Shown in pieces: positions 54,684 through 63,797 of a DNA stretch of 64,000 bases. A program made the translations under genes and the position numbers. Within the stretch, counting starts at the first letter, position 1; each line of letters opens with the position of its first letter. Location: positions 1 to 64,000 of the forward strand of contig CAVUNW010000072.1 in the NCBI GenBank assembly GCA_963742865.1, in the 5' to 3' direction. The stretch is from Bog-532 sp963742865 (GTDB lineage: Bacteria; Actinomycetota; Actinomycetes; Streptosporangiales; Streptosporangiaceae). Below the pieces are notes generated by a model. It was not told the origin of the DNA. It saw only the letters and a program-made list of their open reading frames with translations, and made no database searches.

Positions 54684-55075
54684 TTACTCGTCCCAGGCCT
54701 GCACACCGGACTGCCGGGTGATCAGGCCGTCCGTCAGGTCCAGCACGGCGACGCAGCGCACCTGGGCACCGTCCGGGTACCGGCACGCCTGCACGAACGC
54801 GGCCGCGTCGTCGCCGACCACCAGCCGCTCGACCTTGTGGGTCATGTCGCGGCCGCAGACATCGGCGAAGTACTCGCCGATCGCGTCCCGGCCGCGGATG
54901 ATCCTCGGGTGGCTGGGCTGGTCGTTGCGGTCGACGACCTGAAGTTCGGCGTCCTCGGCGTACAGGCCGAGCAGCGTCGCCGCGTCGCGCTCCTCGATGC
55001 CGCGGCGCAGCGCCCCGGCGTCGAACTTCGGCTGGTCATCTGGCTGGCGGTCTGGCTGGCGGTCTGACTGGACAT
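54684..55075 (-). CDS. NTF2/SnoaL-like protein, probable N-terminal frameshift
   Basis: The core reads AGALRRGIEERDAATLLGLYAEDAELQVVD, GRDAIGEYFADVCGRDMTHKVERLVVGDDAAAFVQA, a cone-shaped NTF2 fold used by cyclases or unknown enzymes. The best start is ATG 55075 after GGGGAGGCACCC, reading MSSQTASQTASQMTS through a 12-bp tandem repeat; one missing C in ACCAGCCGAAG is then needed to reach the core frame. An in-frame ATG at 55166 avoids the shift but has a poor context. Confidence 0.65.
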
Positions 55076-55237
55076 TGGGTGCCTCCCCGGCAGATTGGCT
55101 GAGCTGATGCCCCGACGATGGCCGCTCCCCCGTCAAGGCACCGTCAAAGCGCAGCTCAGACCACATCTGACCAGTTCCGCGATTCGGGACTCCGGCCCCT
55201 GCCGGACCGGCATACGCACGCCTACAATGACCGCACC

Positions 55238-58200
55238 GTGCTTGAGATCCGGGTCATCGGAGAGCTGAGATTCGGCTGAACGGGCTGAACGGGGAGCTGC
55301 CGTCCAGCAGGCGGATCCCGTGCGCTCCTCGGCTGGCTGGCTCTGCAACCCCGGCCGGCACTCCCGGTCCCGGCTCGCGGGGCTTTTCTGGCCCGATGTT
55401 CCCGAGACCAGCGCGCGGGCGAGCTTGCGCAGCGCGATCTGGGCGCTTCGCTCCGCCCTCGGACCGGACTTCGGCGGTTACCTCATCGCCGATCGCGACA
55501 CCGTGACGCTGGCGGGCGCGGATCTGCGGGTGGATCTGCGCGAGGTCCGGCGGCTAGCTCGGCTGCGGCCAGCCCGCGGCCGCGCTGGACCTGTGCCACG
55601 GGGACCTGCTCCAGGAACTTGACGACGACTGGGTCGCTGCGGCTCGCGCGGAGCTTGACGACGACATCGCGGCGGCCCTGCTCGACTGATGACGGAAGCT
55701 TGCCGGGCCGGCGACCAGGTCACGGCCCTCGCCTGCGCCCGCCGCCGGGCCGCGCTGCGCCCGCTGGACGAGGCGGCCGGAGGTGACCTCATCCGGATGC
55801 TGATCGAGACCGGCGATTCGGCGGCGGCGCTGGAAACGTTCGCCCAGCTGGAACAGCGGCTGGCCGCGGAGCTGCAGCATCCCGGTGTCGGAGGAGACGG
55901 CGGCGCTGGTCGCGCCGCTTCGCCGCCCTCCGCACGCGCACGGCAGGGACGGGGCCGATCGGCCGGAACCGGCCGGGCTCCGCAGGTCACCGGTCCGCGG
56001 TCCAGGTCCGGGTACAGGTCTCATCGGCCGGGAAGCTGACGTCGCCCGGCTCACCCGGGCGTGGCGGGCCGCGCAGTCGGGCAGCGGGACGGCCGTCCTG
56101 CTGGAAGGCGAGGGCGGCATCGGCAAGACCCGCCTGGTGGAGGAGCTCCAGGCCACCGTGCACGAGATGGTTCCCGGCTCTGCGGGGCCCGGGCTCAGCG
56201 CCATCGCGGCCGCCGGACCGGGACAGGCCGCGCCGTTCGCGCTGTGGACCGAAGCGCTCAGCGAGCTCGCGGGCATGGCCGGCCTTCCGCCACCCGGACG
56301 AGCCGTGGACCGCCGTCCTGGCCAGGATCGTCCCCGCGGTCACCTCGCCACGTCCGGCCCGCACGCCGACGCGGGGCGGGCCGTCGATCCGCAGCTGGAG
56401 CGGGCCCGGCTCTGCGAAGCCGCCGTGCAGTTCCTGGCCTGGGCGTCTCAGCGCTCGGCCCTCCTGCTGGCCTTCGAGGACCTGCATCTCGCCGACACCC
56501 CCAGCCTGGAACTGATCGCCTACGCCCGCCGCCGGCTGACGCCGGCTGCGCGTGCTGTTCGTCCTGACCAGGCGGCGCATGCCAGCGCGGCAGGACCTGG
56601 ACGCCGTCCTCGCCGCTCTGCGCGCCCGCGGCGCGCTGGGCGCCGAAATCCGCCGTCGGGCCCCTCACCGGCGACGCCGCCCGTGTTCTCATCCAGGACA
56701 CGGCCAGCCTGCCCGAGCCGGTGATCAGCCACATCGTCCGGCTGGCCGCGGGCAGCCCGCTGCTGGCCGTCGAGACCGCCCGGGCCGCTGCCAGCGAACC
56801 GGAGGATCCCGGCTTCCTCTCCGGCCTGAGCGGCGCCGTCCGGATCGCCACGAGCAGGCTGTCGGGCCCGGCGCGTATGTTCGCCGAGTTCACCGCGGTC
56901 GCCGGCCGCAGTCTGCACCCCGCCGAGGTCGCCGCGCTGCCGCTGCCCAATCCCGGCCCGGGCGGCCGCCGAAGCTCTCGGGTCGGGCCTGTTCCGGACG
57001 GTCGACGGGCGGACCGGGTTCCGGCATGCGCTGCTGGCCGACGCCCTGTACCAGGAGCATACCCGAGGGGCCGCTCGTTCAGCTGCATGGCGCCCTGGCT
57101 CAGCTGCTGCGCGGAGCGCGCGCAGCAGACCCGGGCCGGGCCACCGGCGCCAGCGTGCCGCCGAGATCGCGCGCCACTTCCGGCGCGCGGGCAGGACGAG
57201 CAGGCCGTCGCCCATCTCGTCACTGCCGCGCAGGACGCCCGCAGCGTCGCGGCGATGGCCGAGGCGGACCGCTTCCTCACCGAAGCCGTGGAGATCGAGC
57301 CCGACGACCCCGAAATTCTCGTCGAACTGGCCGAAGTCAGGGCCTTCCGGGGCCTGCTCAACGGCTCCGACCAGGCGTTCGACCGGGCGCTTGAGCTGAT
57401 CGCCCCGCAGGACGCCGGGGCGCTGATCAGCGCATGGCTCCGCCGCGGCCGGTGGCTGCGCGGGGGCGTGTGCCACCCGCGCGAGTCGCGCCGTTCCTAC
57501 CGCGTCGCCCTGGACGTGCTGGACCGGGATCAGGCCGCCGATCAGCCCGCCCGGGCCGAAGCCCTGGCCGGCATGGCCTGGGCCGAGGCCGTGGCGGGCG
57601 ATCCGGGGCGCGGTCGAGAAGCTGCTGGCCGAGACCTACCGGATCCTCGACGGTGGCAGCCCGGGTGATCTGCTCACGCACGACATCGGAGTGGCCCGGG
57701 CGCACGCGCTGATCAGGGCGGGCCAGTTCACCGAGAGCTTCGGCCCGCTGATTGCCGCGGCCGCGGCCGCCGCGGCCGGGCCGGGCGCCCGGACATGGCC
57801 CAGGGCTGTCTCAGCAACGCGGCCAGCGCGGCGGCGTGCGCCGGGGAGTTCGAGCGTGCGCTGGACTTCGCCGACCGGTGCCTGCCCCTGGTCGTCCCGA
57901 ACGGCCTGATGCGCCACAGCGTGTACGCGCAGACGGCCCGCTCGGCCATCCTCCGACGGCTGGGCCGGATGCCGGAGGCACGGCAGGCGTGTGACCTGGC
58001 CGCCGGGTACGCCGACCATTCCGGCCAGCCTCAACTGGAGGGCCTCGTCAGCCAGGAACGGGGACTCATCGCCCTGACCACCGCTGACCCTGGCGCGGCG
58101 ATTACCGGGCTGTCAGCGGCGCTGGATCTCGGCGCGCCGGTCAGCCGCGCCGCCACGCGGCTGCGACTGGCCGAGGCGTTCGTCGCCGACGGCCAGCCTG

Positions 58201-58568
58201 ACCGCGCCGAGGACCAGCTGCGCGAGGTCGCGCTCGAGCCGGTGGGCCCCAGCGACTTTCCCGCCACGCTGGTCGCGCACATGAGCCGGGTCCAGGGGCT
58301 GATCGCGGCCGCCCGCGGTGACGTCGTGCTGGCCGAGCGCCGCCTGGAGGAATCCCGGGCCGCCTGGCAGCGTCTGGCCAGGGCGCCGGACCGCCAGCAG
58401 GCCGGTACTGGCTACGTCGCCTCCCTGATTGACCTGGGCCGCCCGCCCATCAGCTCGCTTTCCGAGCCCGCCCGTGAGCTCGCGATCATCACGGCCGACC
58501 TATCCGCGCTCCGCGCCCGGCAGACCCGGGCGGCCGCGGTCGCCGCGCAGCACGCACCCGAGGGGTGA
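55238..58568 (+). pseudogene. AfsR/SARP-type large regulator (BTAD, ATPase, TPR), broken
   Basis: A GTG at 55238 opens LEIRVIGELR. Joined pieces give an OmpR-like DNA-binding segment (SRLAGLFWPDVPETSARASLRSAIWALRSALG), a BTAD region (GDQVTALACARRRAALRPLDEAAGGDLIRMLIETGDSAAALETFAQ), an AAA-type ATPase with Walker A LLEGEGGIGKTRLVEEL and Walker B-like LLLAFEDLHLADTPSLELIA, and TPR-like repeats to 58568 (clean frame from about 57795). At least eight frame changes lie between 55275 and 57790. Regulators of this type activate neighbouring metabolite genes; the broken neighbours at 53-55 kb would be candidate targets. Confidence 0.7.
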
Positions 58569-58571
58569 GCT

Positions 58572-58982
58572 ATGCACGAGTTCGATCAGAGCATCGCCAG
58601 CCCGGCCGCGCCGGAAGAGGTGTGGAAGCTGCTCTATGACCCGGCGCGCTTCCCCGAATGGTGGGCTGGCGTGGGCTCGGTTCAGGCCGACGACGGCAGC
58701 CGTGGCTACACGATGTATCCCGCCGGCTATCCGGACTTCCCGATGCCGCAGACGCTTCAGACGAGCCGGGACAACGGCACCGTGAAGATCTCCTGCCTGA
58801 TCTCTGACCTGCACTATGACTGGCGGCTGCGCCCTGCGGGACCCGGCACGCAGATCTCGGTTCATGTCGAGATCCCCGAACGGGAGGCCCATCGCGTCGA
58901 CGCCCAGCGCGAGATCATCCGCCAGTCCCTCACCCGCCTCGCCGATATCGCCGCGCAGGAGCAGACGGCCGGAAATCCATAG
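58572..58982 (+). CDS. SRPBCC-fold (polyketide cyclase/START-like) protein
   Basis: A 136-residue protein: FDQSIASPAAPEEVWKLLYDPARFPEWWAGVG is the typical START opening, followed by seven strands and the long C-terminal helix (AHRVDAQREIIRQSLTRLADI). It begins 3 bp after the regulator stop. Binds a hydrophobic ligand; role unknown. Confidence 0.82.
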   Translation: MHEFDQSIASPAAPEEVWKLLYDPARFPEWWAGVGSVQADDGSRGYTMYPAGYPDFPMPQTLQTSRDNGTVKISCLISDLHYDWRLRPAGPGTQISVHVEIPEREAHRVDAQREIIRQSLTRLADIAAQEQTAGNP

Positions 58983-59576
58983 CGGGTACCTGCTGCGGGC
59001 CGCAGAACGTCCATCCACGACCGGGTCGCCGGAGGGATCCTCGACGCGGCCGCAGACCTGCTCGCCCGGAGCGGCGAGCTGCCCAGCATGAGCGAGGTCG
59101 CCGAGGCGGCCGGTATAGCCCGGGCGACCCTGTACCGGTACTTCCCCGCCCGGGAGCAGCTACTGCAGGCCCTGGTTACCGCCGCAGTGGAGGTGACCGC
59201 CGCCCAGCTCGCCGAGGCCGACCTGGACACCGTTCCCGTGACCGAGGGAATCGCCCGCGTCGCGCGGGTCGTCGCCGCGTCCGGGAGCAGGTACGCCGCT
59301 CTCGTCGGTCTGTTCGGGCGGGACTACGTGGATGGCGTGGAACTGCCGATCAAGACAATGATCGACGATCTGCTGGACCGCGGCATCGACGACGGGACGT
59401 TCCGCAGCGATATCTCACCCGGCGAACTGCGCCTCGTGCTCGGCAGCCTGCTCGAGACCGGGGCCCGGATGGCCGCCGGGCACCAGGCAGGCGTCGAGAA
59501 AGCGGCGGCGCTCGTCACCTCGGTGTTCCTGCAGGGCACGCAGAAACGCACGGAGCCGGGCGCGGGAATGGCCTGA
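58983..59576 (+). CDS. TetR-family regulator, start unclear
   Basis: The DNA-binding domain reads AGGILDAAADLLARSGELPSMSEVAEAAGIARATLYRYFPAREQLLQAL. The part before residue ATG 59088 is needed for the first helix, yet that frame contains no ATG, GTG or TTG after the stop at 58980-58982. Either a frameshift hides the start or it is lost. The ligand domain (RFGRDY-like, then LLDRGIDDGTFRSDISPGELRLVLGSLLE) is complete. Its end overlaps the convergent gene by 62 bp. Confidence 0.75.
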   Translation, partial: RVPAAGRRTSIHDRVAGGILDAAADLLARSGELPSMSEVAEAAGIARATLYRYFPAREQLLQALVTAAVEVTAAQLAEADLDTVPVTEGIARVARVVAASGSRYAALVGLFGRDYVDGVELPIKTMIDDLLDRGIDDGTFRSDISPGELRLVLGSLLETGARMAAGHQAGVEKAAALVTSVFLQGTQKRTEPGAGMA

Positions 59577-59979
59577 GGCCCTTTTCGGTGTACCCGCCGT
59601 CGGCCAGCCCGGCTCGCCGCTCGAAGACATTCCACGCGCCGACGTCCCCGGTCAGCGCCCACGACACCGCCGCCGCGATCCCGTATAGCGGCAGCATGAC
59701 CAGGCCCCCGCAGCACGCGTACTGCGTGGCATGCCGCGCCTCGTGCGCGAACAGGCGGGGGTTCCCGGTGAAGGCCGCGTGATCGAGCCTCGTCACCAGC
59801 ACGTTGCCCAGGCAGAACGCGGCCGCCCGGGGCACCGGCAGCCGGTAGCCGGAACCCACCAGCAGGCCGTCCCGGGCCGGATGCAGCGGCGCCCCGCCCG
59901 CAGTGGCCACCGCAACGCCCGCCAGCGTCGAGCCGTTAAGAATGTTGGCCACCAGGCGCAGCCCGTGCCCAGCGCGCAT
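59515..59979 (-). CDS. Small membrane-associated protein with HExxH motif
   Basis: A 154-residue protein. Near residues 79-83 it has FAHEARHATQYA, a zincin-type HExxH, followed by a hydrophobic stretch (GGLVMLPLYGIAAAVSWALTG) and NVFERRAGLADGGYTE. AAGGAG precedes the ATG at 59979. No known peptidase family is recognised; similar short actinomycete proteins are unannotated. The last 20 residues overlap the TetR gene. Confidence 0.6.
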   Translation of the reverse strand: MRAGHGLRLVANILNGSTLAGVAVATAGGAPLHPARDGLLVGSGYRLPVPRAAAFCLGNVLVTRLDHAAFTGNPRLFAHEARHATQYACCGGLVMLPLYGIAAAVSWALTGDVGAWNVFERRAGLADGGYTEKGLRPFPRPAPCVSACPAGTPR

Positions 59980-60002
59980 CCGGGCTCCTTTCCCCGTAGT
60001 GC

Positions 60003-60530
60003 TCATCGCTTCGGGCGCTGCCATGGGCCGCGCTCCAGGGCCCGGCGCAGCATTCCCGTCCCGTCGCCGAGAGCGGACTGGCCGTGCGTGACGAGAACGT
60101 GCTCGACGTCCAAGGTAGCCAGGCGCTCAAGAGTGGGCCGGTAGCGCTCGTTCCACCAGCGCCGGCGGCGCTCGCTGTCCAGCGGGTCCTCCCAGACACG
60201 CAGTTCGCCGTGGCCGGTCTCGACGACCGCGTCGCCGAAGACGAGGGCGCGGTGGCCGGGAATCTCGATCGGCTGCTCGGATCGGGGCGGGCGCCCGAGC
60301 GGGTGGAACCGGGCGGCGCCGTGAACGTCGGTACCCGGGGCGACGGCCTCGAAGCCCGACGCATCGCCCAGCCGCGTGGCCACGTCCGGATGTCCGTAGA
60401 TCTTTGCCTTCGCGCTGCGGTAGCGCTGCCACAGCGCGTCCGCGCTGCGGGTGTGGTACGGCTTGCTGATCAGGATCCGCACGCAGCCGCGAGCAAGATC
60501 GTCGAGTACGCCCAGTACCGGGTCATTGTC
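60003..60530 (-). pseudogene. C-terminal part of an MBL-fold hydrolase-like protein
   Basis: In frame from about 60530 the sequence NDPVLGVLDDLARGCVRILISKPYHTRSADALW leads to FHPLGRPPRSEQPIEIPGHRALVFGDAVV and LDVEHVLVTHGQSALGDGTGML. This is the second half of an actinomycete metallo-beta-lactamase-fold family; the N-terminal strands with the HxHxDH site are missing and the MarR gene end lies 49 bp upstream. A shorter protein could start at 60482, but it would lack the active site. Confidence 0.6.
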
Positions 60531-60578
60531 GCCGGCCGCCTGGGACCTGAGCCGGGCCGTGCCTGCCGGAGACCTGCC

Positions 60579-61031
60579 TCAGCCGCTGGTGTGGTGCTCC
60601 AGCACCCGGGTGAGCAGGCGGGTCAGCAGCTCACGTTCGGGCCGGGACAGCGGGGCGAGCAGCTCGTCCTGAACGTCGGCGAGCAGCGCGTCGAGCCGCC
60701 GCAGGTGCGAGCCGCCGGCCGGCGTGATGGTGATGATGTTGCGGCGGCGGTCGGCCGCGTCGAGGGTGCGCTGAACCAGACCGCGGCCGGCTAGCTCGTT
60801 GAGTGCGGCCACCACGTCGCTGCGGTCCATGCCGGTGCGGCGTCCCAGGCTCGCCTGGCTGGCTGGCCCGAACTCCTGCAATGCGGCGAGCAGGCGGTAG
60901 TGGTAACCGCGCGCGCCTGCCGGGGCGAGTTTTTCGGTCAGCAGCCGGTGCGCCTGCGCCGAGGCCTGGCTAATGAGCCAGGTCGGCTTCTCGGCCAGCC
61001 GGGCAGGCATGGCGTCATCGGCCGTGGTCAT
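60579..61031 (-). CDS. MarR-family regulator
   Basis: A 150-residue winged-helix protein: RLLAALQEFGPASQASLGRRTGMDRSDVVAALNELAGRGLVQRTLDAADRRRNIITITPAG shows the recognition helix and the DRR wing. ATG 61031 (MTTADDAMPARL). Candidate operator GTTGGAGACGCCAAC lies 21 bp upstream. Confidence 0.9.
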   Translation of the reverse strand: MTTADDAMPARLAEKPTWLISQASAQAHRLLTEKLAPAGARGYHYRLLAALQEFGPASQASLGRRTGMDRSDVVAALNELAGRGLVQRTLDAADRRRNIITITPAGGSHLRRLDALLADVQDELLAPLSRPERELLTRLLTRVLEHHTSG

Positions 61032-61051
61032 GCCCGCGAGTCTAACCACTT

Positions 61052-61066
61052 GTTGGCGTCTCCAAC
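61052..61066. promoter_or_regulatory. Candidate MarR operator
   Basis: GTTGG-CGTCT-CCAAC is a perfect 5-bp dyad around five bases, 21 bp upstream of the MarR start; a further TTGGCCAA palindrome lies nearby at about 61082. The site suits autoregulation. Confidence 0.5.
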
Positions 61067-61122
61067 GATCAGCATGCTGGCTTGGCCAACGTCGACTGGC
61101 CTACGCTGAAGCGTGGGCCGTC

Positions 61123-61605
61123 CTATCCGTGGACGGGCGCACAGGCTGCGGCAGACGCACTGTGGGCGACGGTGTAACTGAGCCGCACCCATGCAACGCG
61201 GCCTGCCGGACCTCCTCCGACGCCCCAATTGCCGTCTCCGGCGAGCGCCTTTACCAGGTCCAAACCATGTGGGTGGTCGTCAGCATGCCTGGGCTCGATC
61301 CATGGGCCGCCCTGATCTCCAACCTCGATCTGGACGTACTCCCCCGGGCAGACATGCGCGCGCACGGCAAAGTGGCCGCGTAGCTGGCTGGATCGGCTGT
61401 GAATCGCGGCATTGGCCGCCAGTTCGGAGCCGCAGAGAATTGCCTCTTCGGCAAGCGGGCAGCCGCCCAGAAGTTCCGCGAGATACGAGCGGACATTGGT
61501 GATGTGCTCGGCACGGCCAGGAAACAGGCGGGTGCCTGATCGGGCCTGCGGAATGTCGGCACTTGCTGACACGATCTCTTCTCTCCCTGGACGCGACTGA
61601 TACAT
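61123..61605 (-). CDS. RsbW-like ATP-binding regulatory protein
   Basis: A 160-residue GHKL ATPase: LFPGRAEHITNVRSYLAELL, the N-box ILCGSELAANAAIHSRS, and VGDQGGPW (G1 box, DxGxG-like, here DQGGP). This is the actinomycete anti-sigma-kinase-like family. A GTG at about 61570 after GGAGAGAAGATC is an alternative start. Partner unknown. Confidence 0.8.
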   Translation of the reverse strand: MYQSRPGREEIVSASADIPQARSGTRLFPGRAEHITNVRSYLAELLGGCPLAEEAILCGSELAANAAIHSRSSQLRGHFAVRAHVCPGEYVQIEVGDQGGPWIEPRHADDHPHGLDLVKALAGDGNWGVGGGPAGRVAWVRLSYTVAHSASAAACAPVHG

Positions 61606-61681
61606 TGGTCCTTATGGCCACTCATCTACTCGACTAGAGGTGATTAAGTACGCGGTTAAGGCGGGTTTTTGCTCCTAGTTG

Positions 61682-62110
61682 CTAGACGAGTTGCACGCCG
61701 TCATGGGTACGGATCGCGGGTGGACTGGCGTACTCCAGGGCATCGGTGACGCGGACCGCATACGCCTGGGCGGCTAGACGGGAAACCTCGGCAGAACCTA
61801 CCCACCGCAGGTCGGCGGTCTCGTCGCTGAGCGCGAGCTTGCCGCCAGTCACGCGGCAGCGAAAGACGAGCGCGACGATACCGCGAGCCATGTTCTTGTA
61901 CACGCCGGTCAGCGCGGTGGGCTCGACGGCCAGGCCGGTCTCCTCGCGAATCTCGCGCCGCAGGCCGTCTTCGATATCCTCGTCCAGCTCAAGGACACCG
62001 CCGGGCGGTTCCCAGTGGCCATTGTCATGCCGCCGGATCAATAGGGCGCGCCCAGCGTTGTCCACGATGACCCCCGCGACGCTGACAGAGTGGCGTGGCT
62101 GGTTATTCAT
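61682..62110 (-). CDS. NUDIX hydrolase
   Basis: A 142-residue NUDIX protein with an intact box, GGVLELDEDIEDGLRREIREETGLAV (read from residue about 38; all catalytic Glu residues are present). It is divergent from the GntR/UTRA gene 71 bp away. A GntR regulator facing a NUDIX gene recalls the regulatory genes of actinomycete integrative elements (pSAM2 KorSA and Pif), but no integrase or replication gene is in view. Confidence 0.9.
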   Translation of the reverse strand: MNNQPRHSVSVAGVIVDNAGRALLIRRHDNGHWEPPGGVLELDEDIEDGLRREIREETGLAVEPTALTGVYKNMARGIVALVFRCRVTGGKLALSDETADLRWVGSAEVSRLAAQAYAVRVTDALEYASPPAIRTHDGVQLV

Positions 62111-62181
62111 CGGCGCGACTACCTCCGGGATGTGCGCTGCCCACTAGAGTACATGTATAGACGTATTGAGGAGTAGCTGTC
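62111..62181. promoter_or_regulatory. Divergent nudix/gntR control region with HutC-type site
   Basis: GTATAGAC at 62155-62162 fits the GT-N-TA-N-AC consensus of HutC/UTRA regulators and overlaps the palindrome TACATGTA at 62150-62157. GAGGAG follows before the gntR start. The site lies between both genes and may serve both. Confidence 0.55.
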
Positions 62182-63213
62182 ATGAATGCTGCGACCGGAG
62201 TCCAGTTGGGCGAGCTGGACCATGCCAGCGACCGGGCAGTCTTCCGGCAGATCGCGGATCAGCTCCGTGACGCTATCGAGCACGGTCGGTTGAAAGAAGG
62301 CGAGCAGCTACCCTCCGAGGCTCAACTTATAGCGCACTATGGCGTGGCCCGGATGACGGTCCGCAATGCACTTCAGCGTCTCCAGACGGAGGGCCTGGTC
62401 GTTGCCGAGCATGGACGCGGCGTGTTCGTCAGGCCGCGGCCGCCAGTCCGGCGGCTGGCCTCTGACCGCTTCGCCCGGCGGCTTCGTGAGCAGGGCAAGG
62501 CCGCATTCATCGCCGAGGCGGAGCAGGCCGGGAGCACGCCCTGCGTTGACAGCATCGTGGTCTCCGAGGAAAGTCCCTCCGCTGACATAGCGGCTCGGTT
62601 CGATACCACGCGCAAGGTGCTTGCCCGCCATCGCCGCTATCTCCTCGATGGCCGACCGGTCGAGATCGCTACGTCCTACATCCCACTCGATATCGCCCGC
62701 GGAACACGGATCGCCGACATCAATCCAGGCCCCGGTGGCATCTACGCCCGCCTCGAAGAACTTGGCCATCAGCTGGAACACTTCGAGGAGGAAGTACGCG
62801 CCGGAATGCCGTCCCCCGACGAGGCCAAGGCACTCCTTCTCGCGCCGGGCGTGCCCGTCTTTCGCCTGGTCCGCACTGCATATGAAGCCGACGGCCGTGC
62901 GGTCGAGGTGTGCGACACCATCATGGCGGCAGACGCCTACGTGCTGTCCTACCGCCTCGCCGCCCGCTTAGGGGCCGACGGCGGCCGTACACCTGGTGCT
63001 CCCCGTATGTCCTATCGGTTAGGTGCTCCATCACCCGCGGTCAGGGGCTCGCCGGGCCGCTTGTCCCATCCGTGGAAGGGCGAGCGGTCGCCCGCGGCCC
63101 AGGCCTCGCGGAGACCGGGCGTGCTCAGATCCCAGTCCGGGCGGATCTCCTTCGTCGCCGCGCGCAGGTCACGCCAGAGTTCGTCGACCGACGGCCGCCC
63201 CCAGAACCAGTAG
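62182..63213 (+). CDS. GntR/HutC-type regulator with UTRA domain and antisense tail
   Basis: The winged helix (VFRQIADQLRDAIEHGRLKEGEQLPSEAQLIAHYGVARMTVRNALQRLQTEG) is followed by a complete UTRA domain ending VCDTIMAADAYVLSYRLAARLGADGG. The family normally stops there (about 245 residues), but the frame runs about 80 codons more, the last 202 bp antisense to the peroxiredoxin gene. The tail (basic, Ser/Arg-rich) is unlike known domains; a lost stop or a sequence error is likely. Confidence 0.85.
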   Translation: MNAATGVQLGELDHASDRAVFRQIADQLRDAIEHGRLKEGEQLPSEAQLIAHYGVARMTVRNALQRLQTEGLVVAEHGRGVFVRPRPPVRRLASDRFARRLREQGKAAFIAEAEQAGSTPCVDSIVVSEESPSADIAARFDTTRKVLARHRRYLLDGRPVEIATSYIPLDIARGTRIADINPGPGGIYARLEELGHQLEHFEEEVRAGMPSPDEAKALLLAPGVPVFRLVRTAYEADGRAVEVCDTIMAADAYVLSYRLAARLGADGGRTPGAPRMSYRLGAPSPAVRGSPGRLSHPWKGERSPAAQASRRPGVLRSQSGRISFVAARRSRQSSSTDGRPQNQ

Positions 63214-63623
63214 CCGTTATAGATGCTGTGGATGACCAGTCCCGGCTTGAGCACGAGCGTGTGCGGGATCATCGGGTCGTGCTCGGGATCGGTGTACTCC
63301 TGGATGTCGAGGTCCTTCTGGATCGTCCGCCCGGGGTCGGACAGGAAGGTCCAGTAGGCGCCGACCGACGCGCGGAACTCCTGCAGCGTGTGGTGCTCGT
63401 CGGTCGAGATCGTGACTATCTGGGTGTAAGCGACGGCGATCTTCGGCTGGAACGCCGCCAGATCGAGGTGCTGCTGGTGCTCTTTCGGGCAGTAGTGGCC
63501 GCGCGCGAGCGTGAGGATCAGCGGATCGCCGCCCTGGAGCTCGCCGAGCGTGCGGACGGTGCCGGTGTGGTCGGGCAGCGCGTAATCGGGAAAGATGCCA
63601 CCGGGGGTGATGTCGGAACGCAT
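63012..63623 (-). CDS. Peroxiredoxin-like (AhpC/TSA) protein
   Basis: A 203-residue thioredoxin-fold protein: GGIFPDYALPDHTGTVRTLGELQGGDPLILTLARGHYCPKEHQQ carries one Cys (HYCPKEH) in the peroxidatic position, QIVTISTDEHHTLQEFRASVGAYWTFLSDPGR and HTLVLKPGLVIHSIYNGYWFWGRP follow. No resolving Cys is seen. ATG 63623. It overlaps the tail of the GntR gene. Confidence 0.85.
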   Translation of the reverse strand: MRSDITPGGIFPDYALPDHTGTVRTLGELQGGDPLILTLARGHYCPKEHQQHLDLAAFQPKIAVAYTQIVTISTDEHHTLQEFRASVGAYWTFLSDPGRTIQKDLDIQEYTDPEHDPMIPHTLVLKPGLVIHSIYNGYWFWGRPSVDELWRDLRAATKEIRPDWDLSTPGLREAWAAGDRSPFHGWDKRPGEPLTAGDGAPNR

Positions 63624-63797
63624 GAGATGACCGCCTCTCACGTGGCATCGCGAGCGTGACCTGCACGGTGCTCATGTCCACTTCGCCACAAGCACCCGGC
63701 CGTACCAGGAGAGCGGTAAGCCGACATCAGCGTAACCCGGGGGTACGTGATGCGGCCGCCTGCACTGCGAGGCCAGCTACTGACCCCCGATAGCCGC

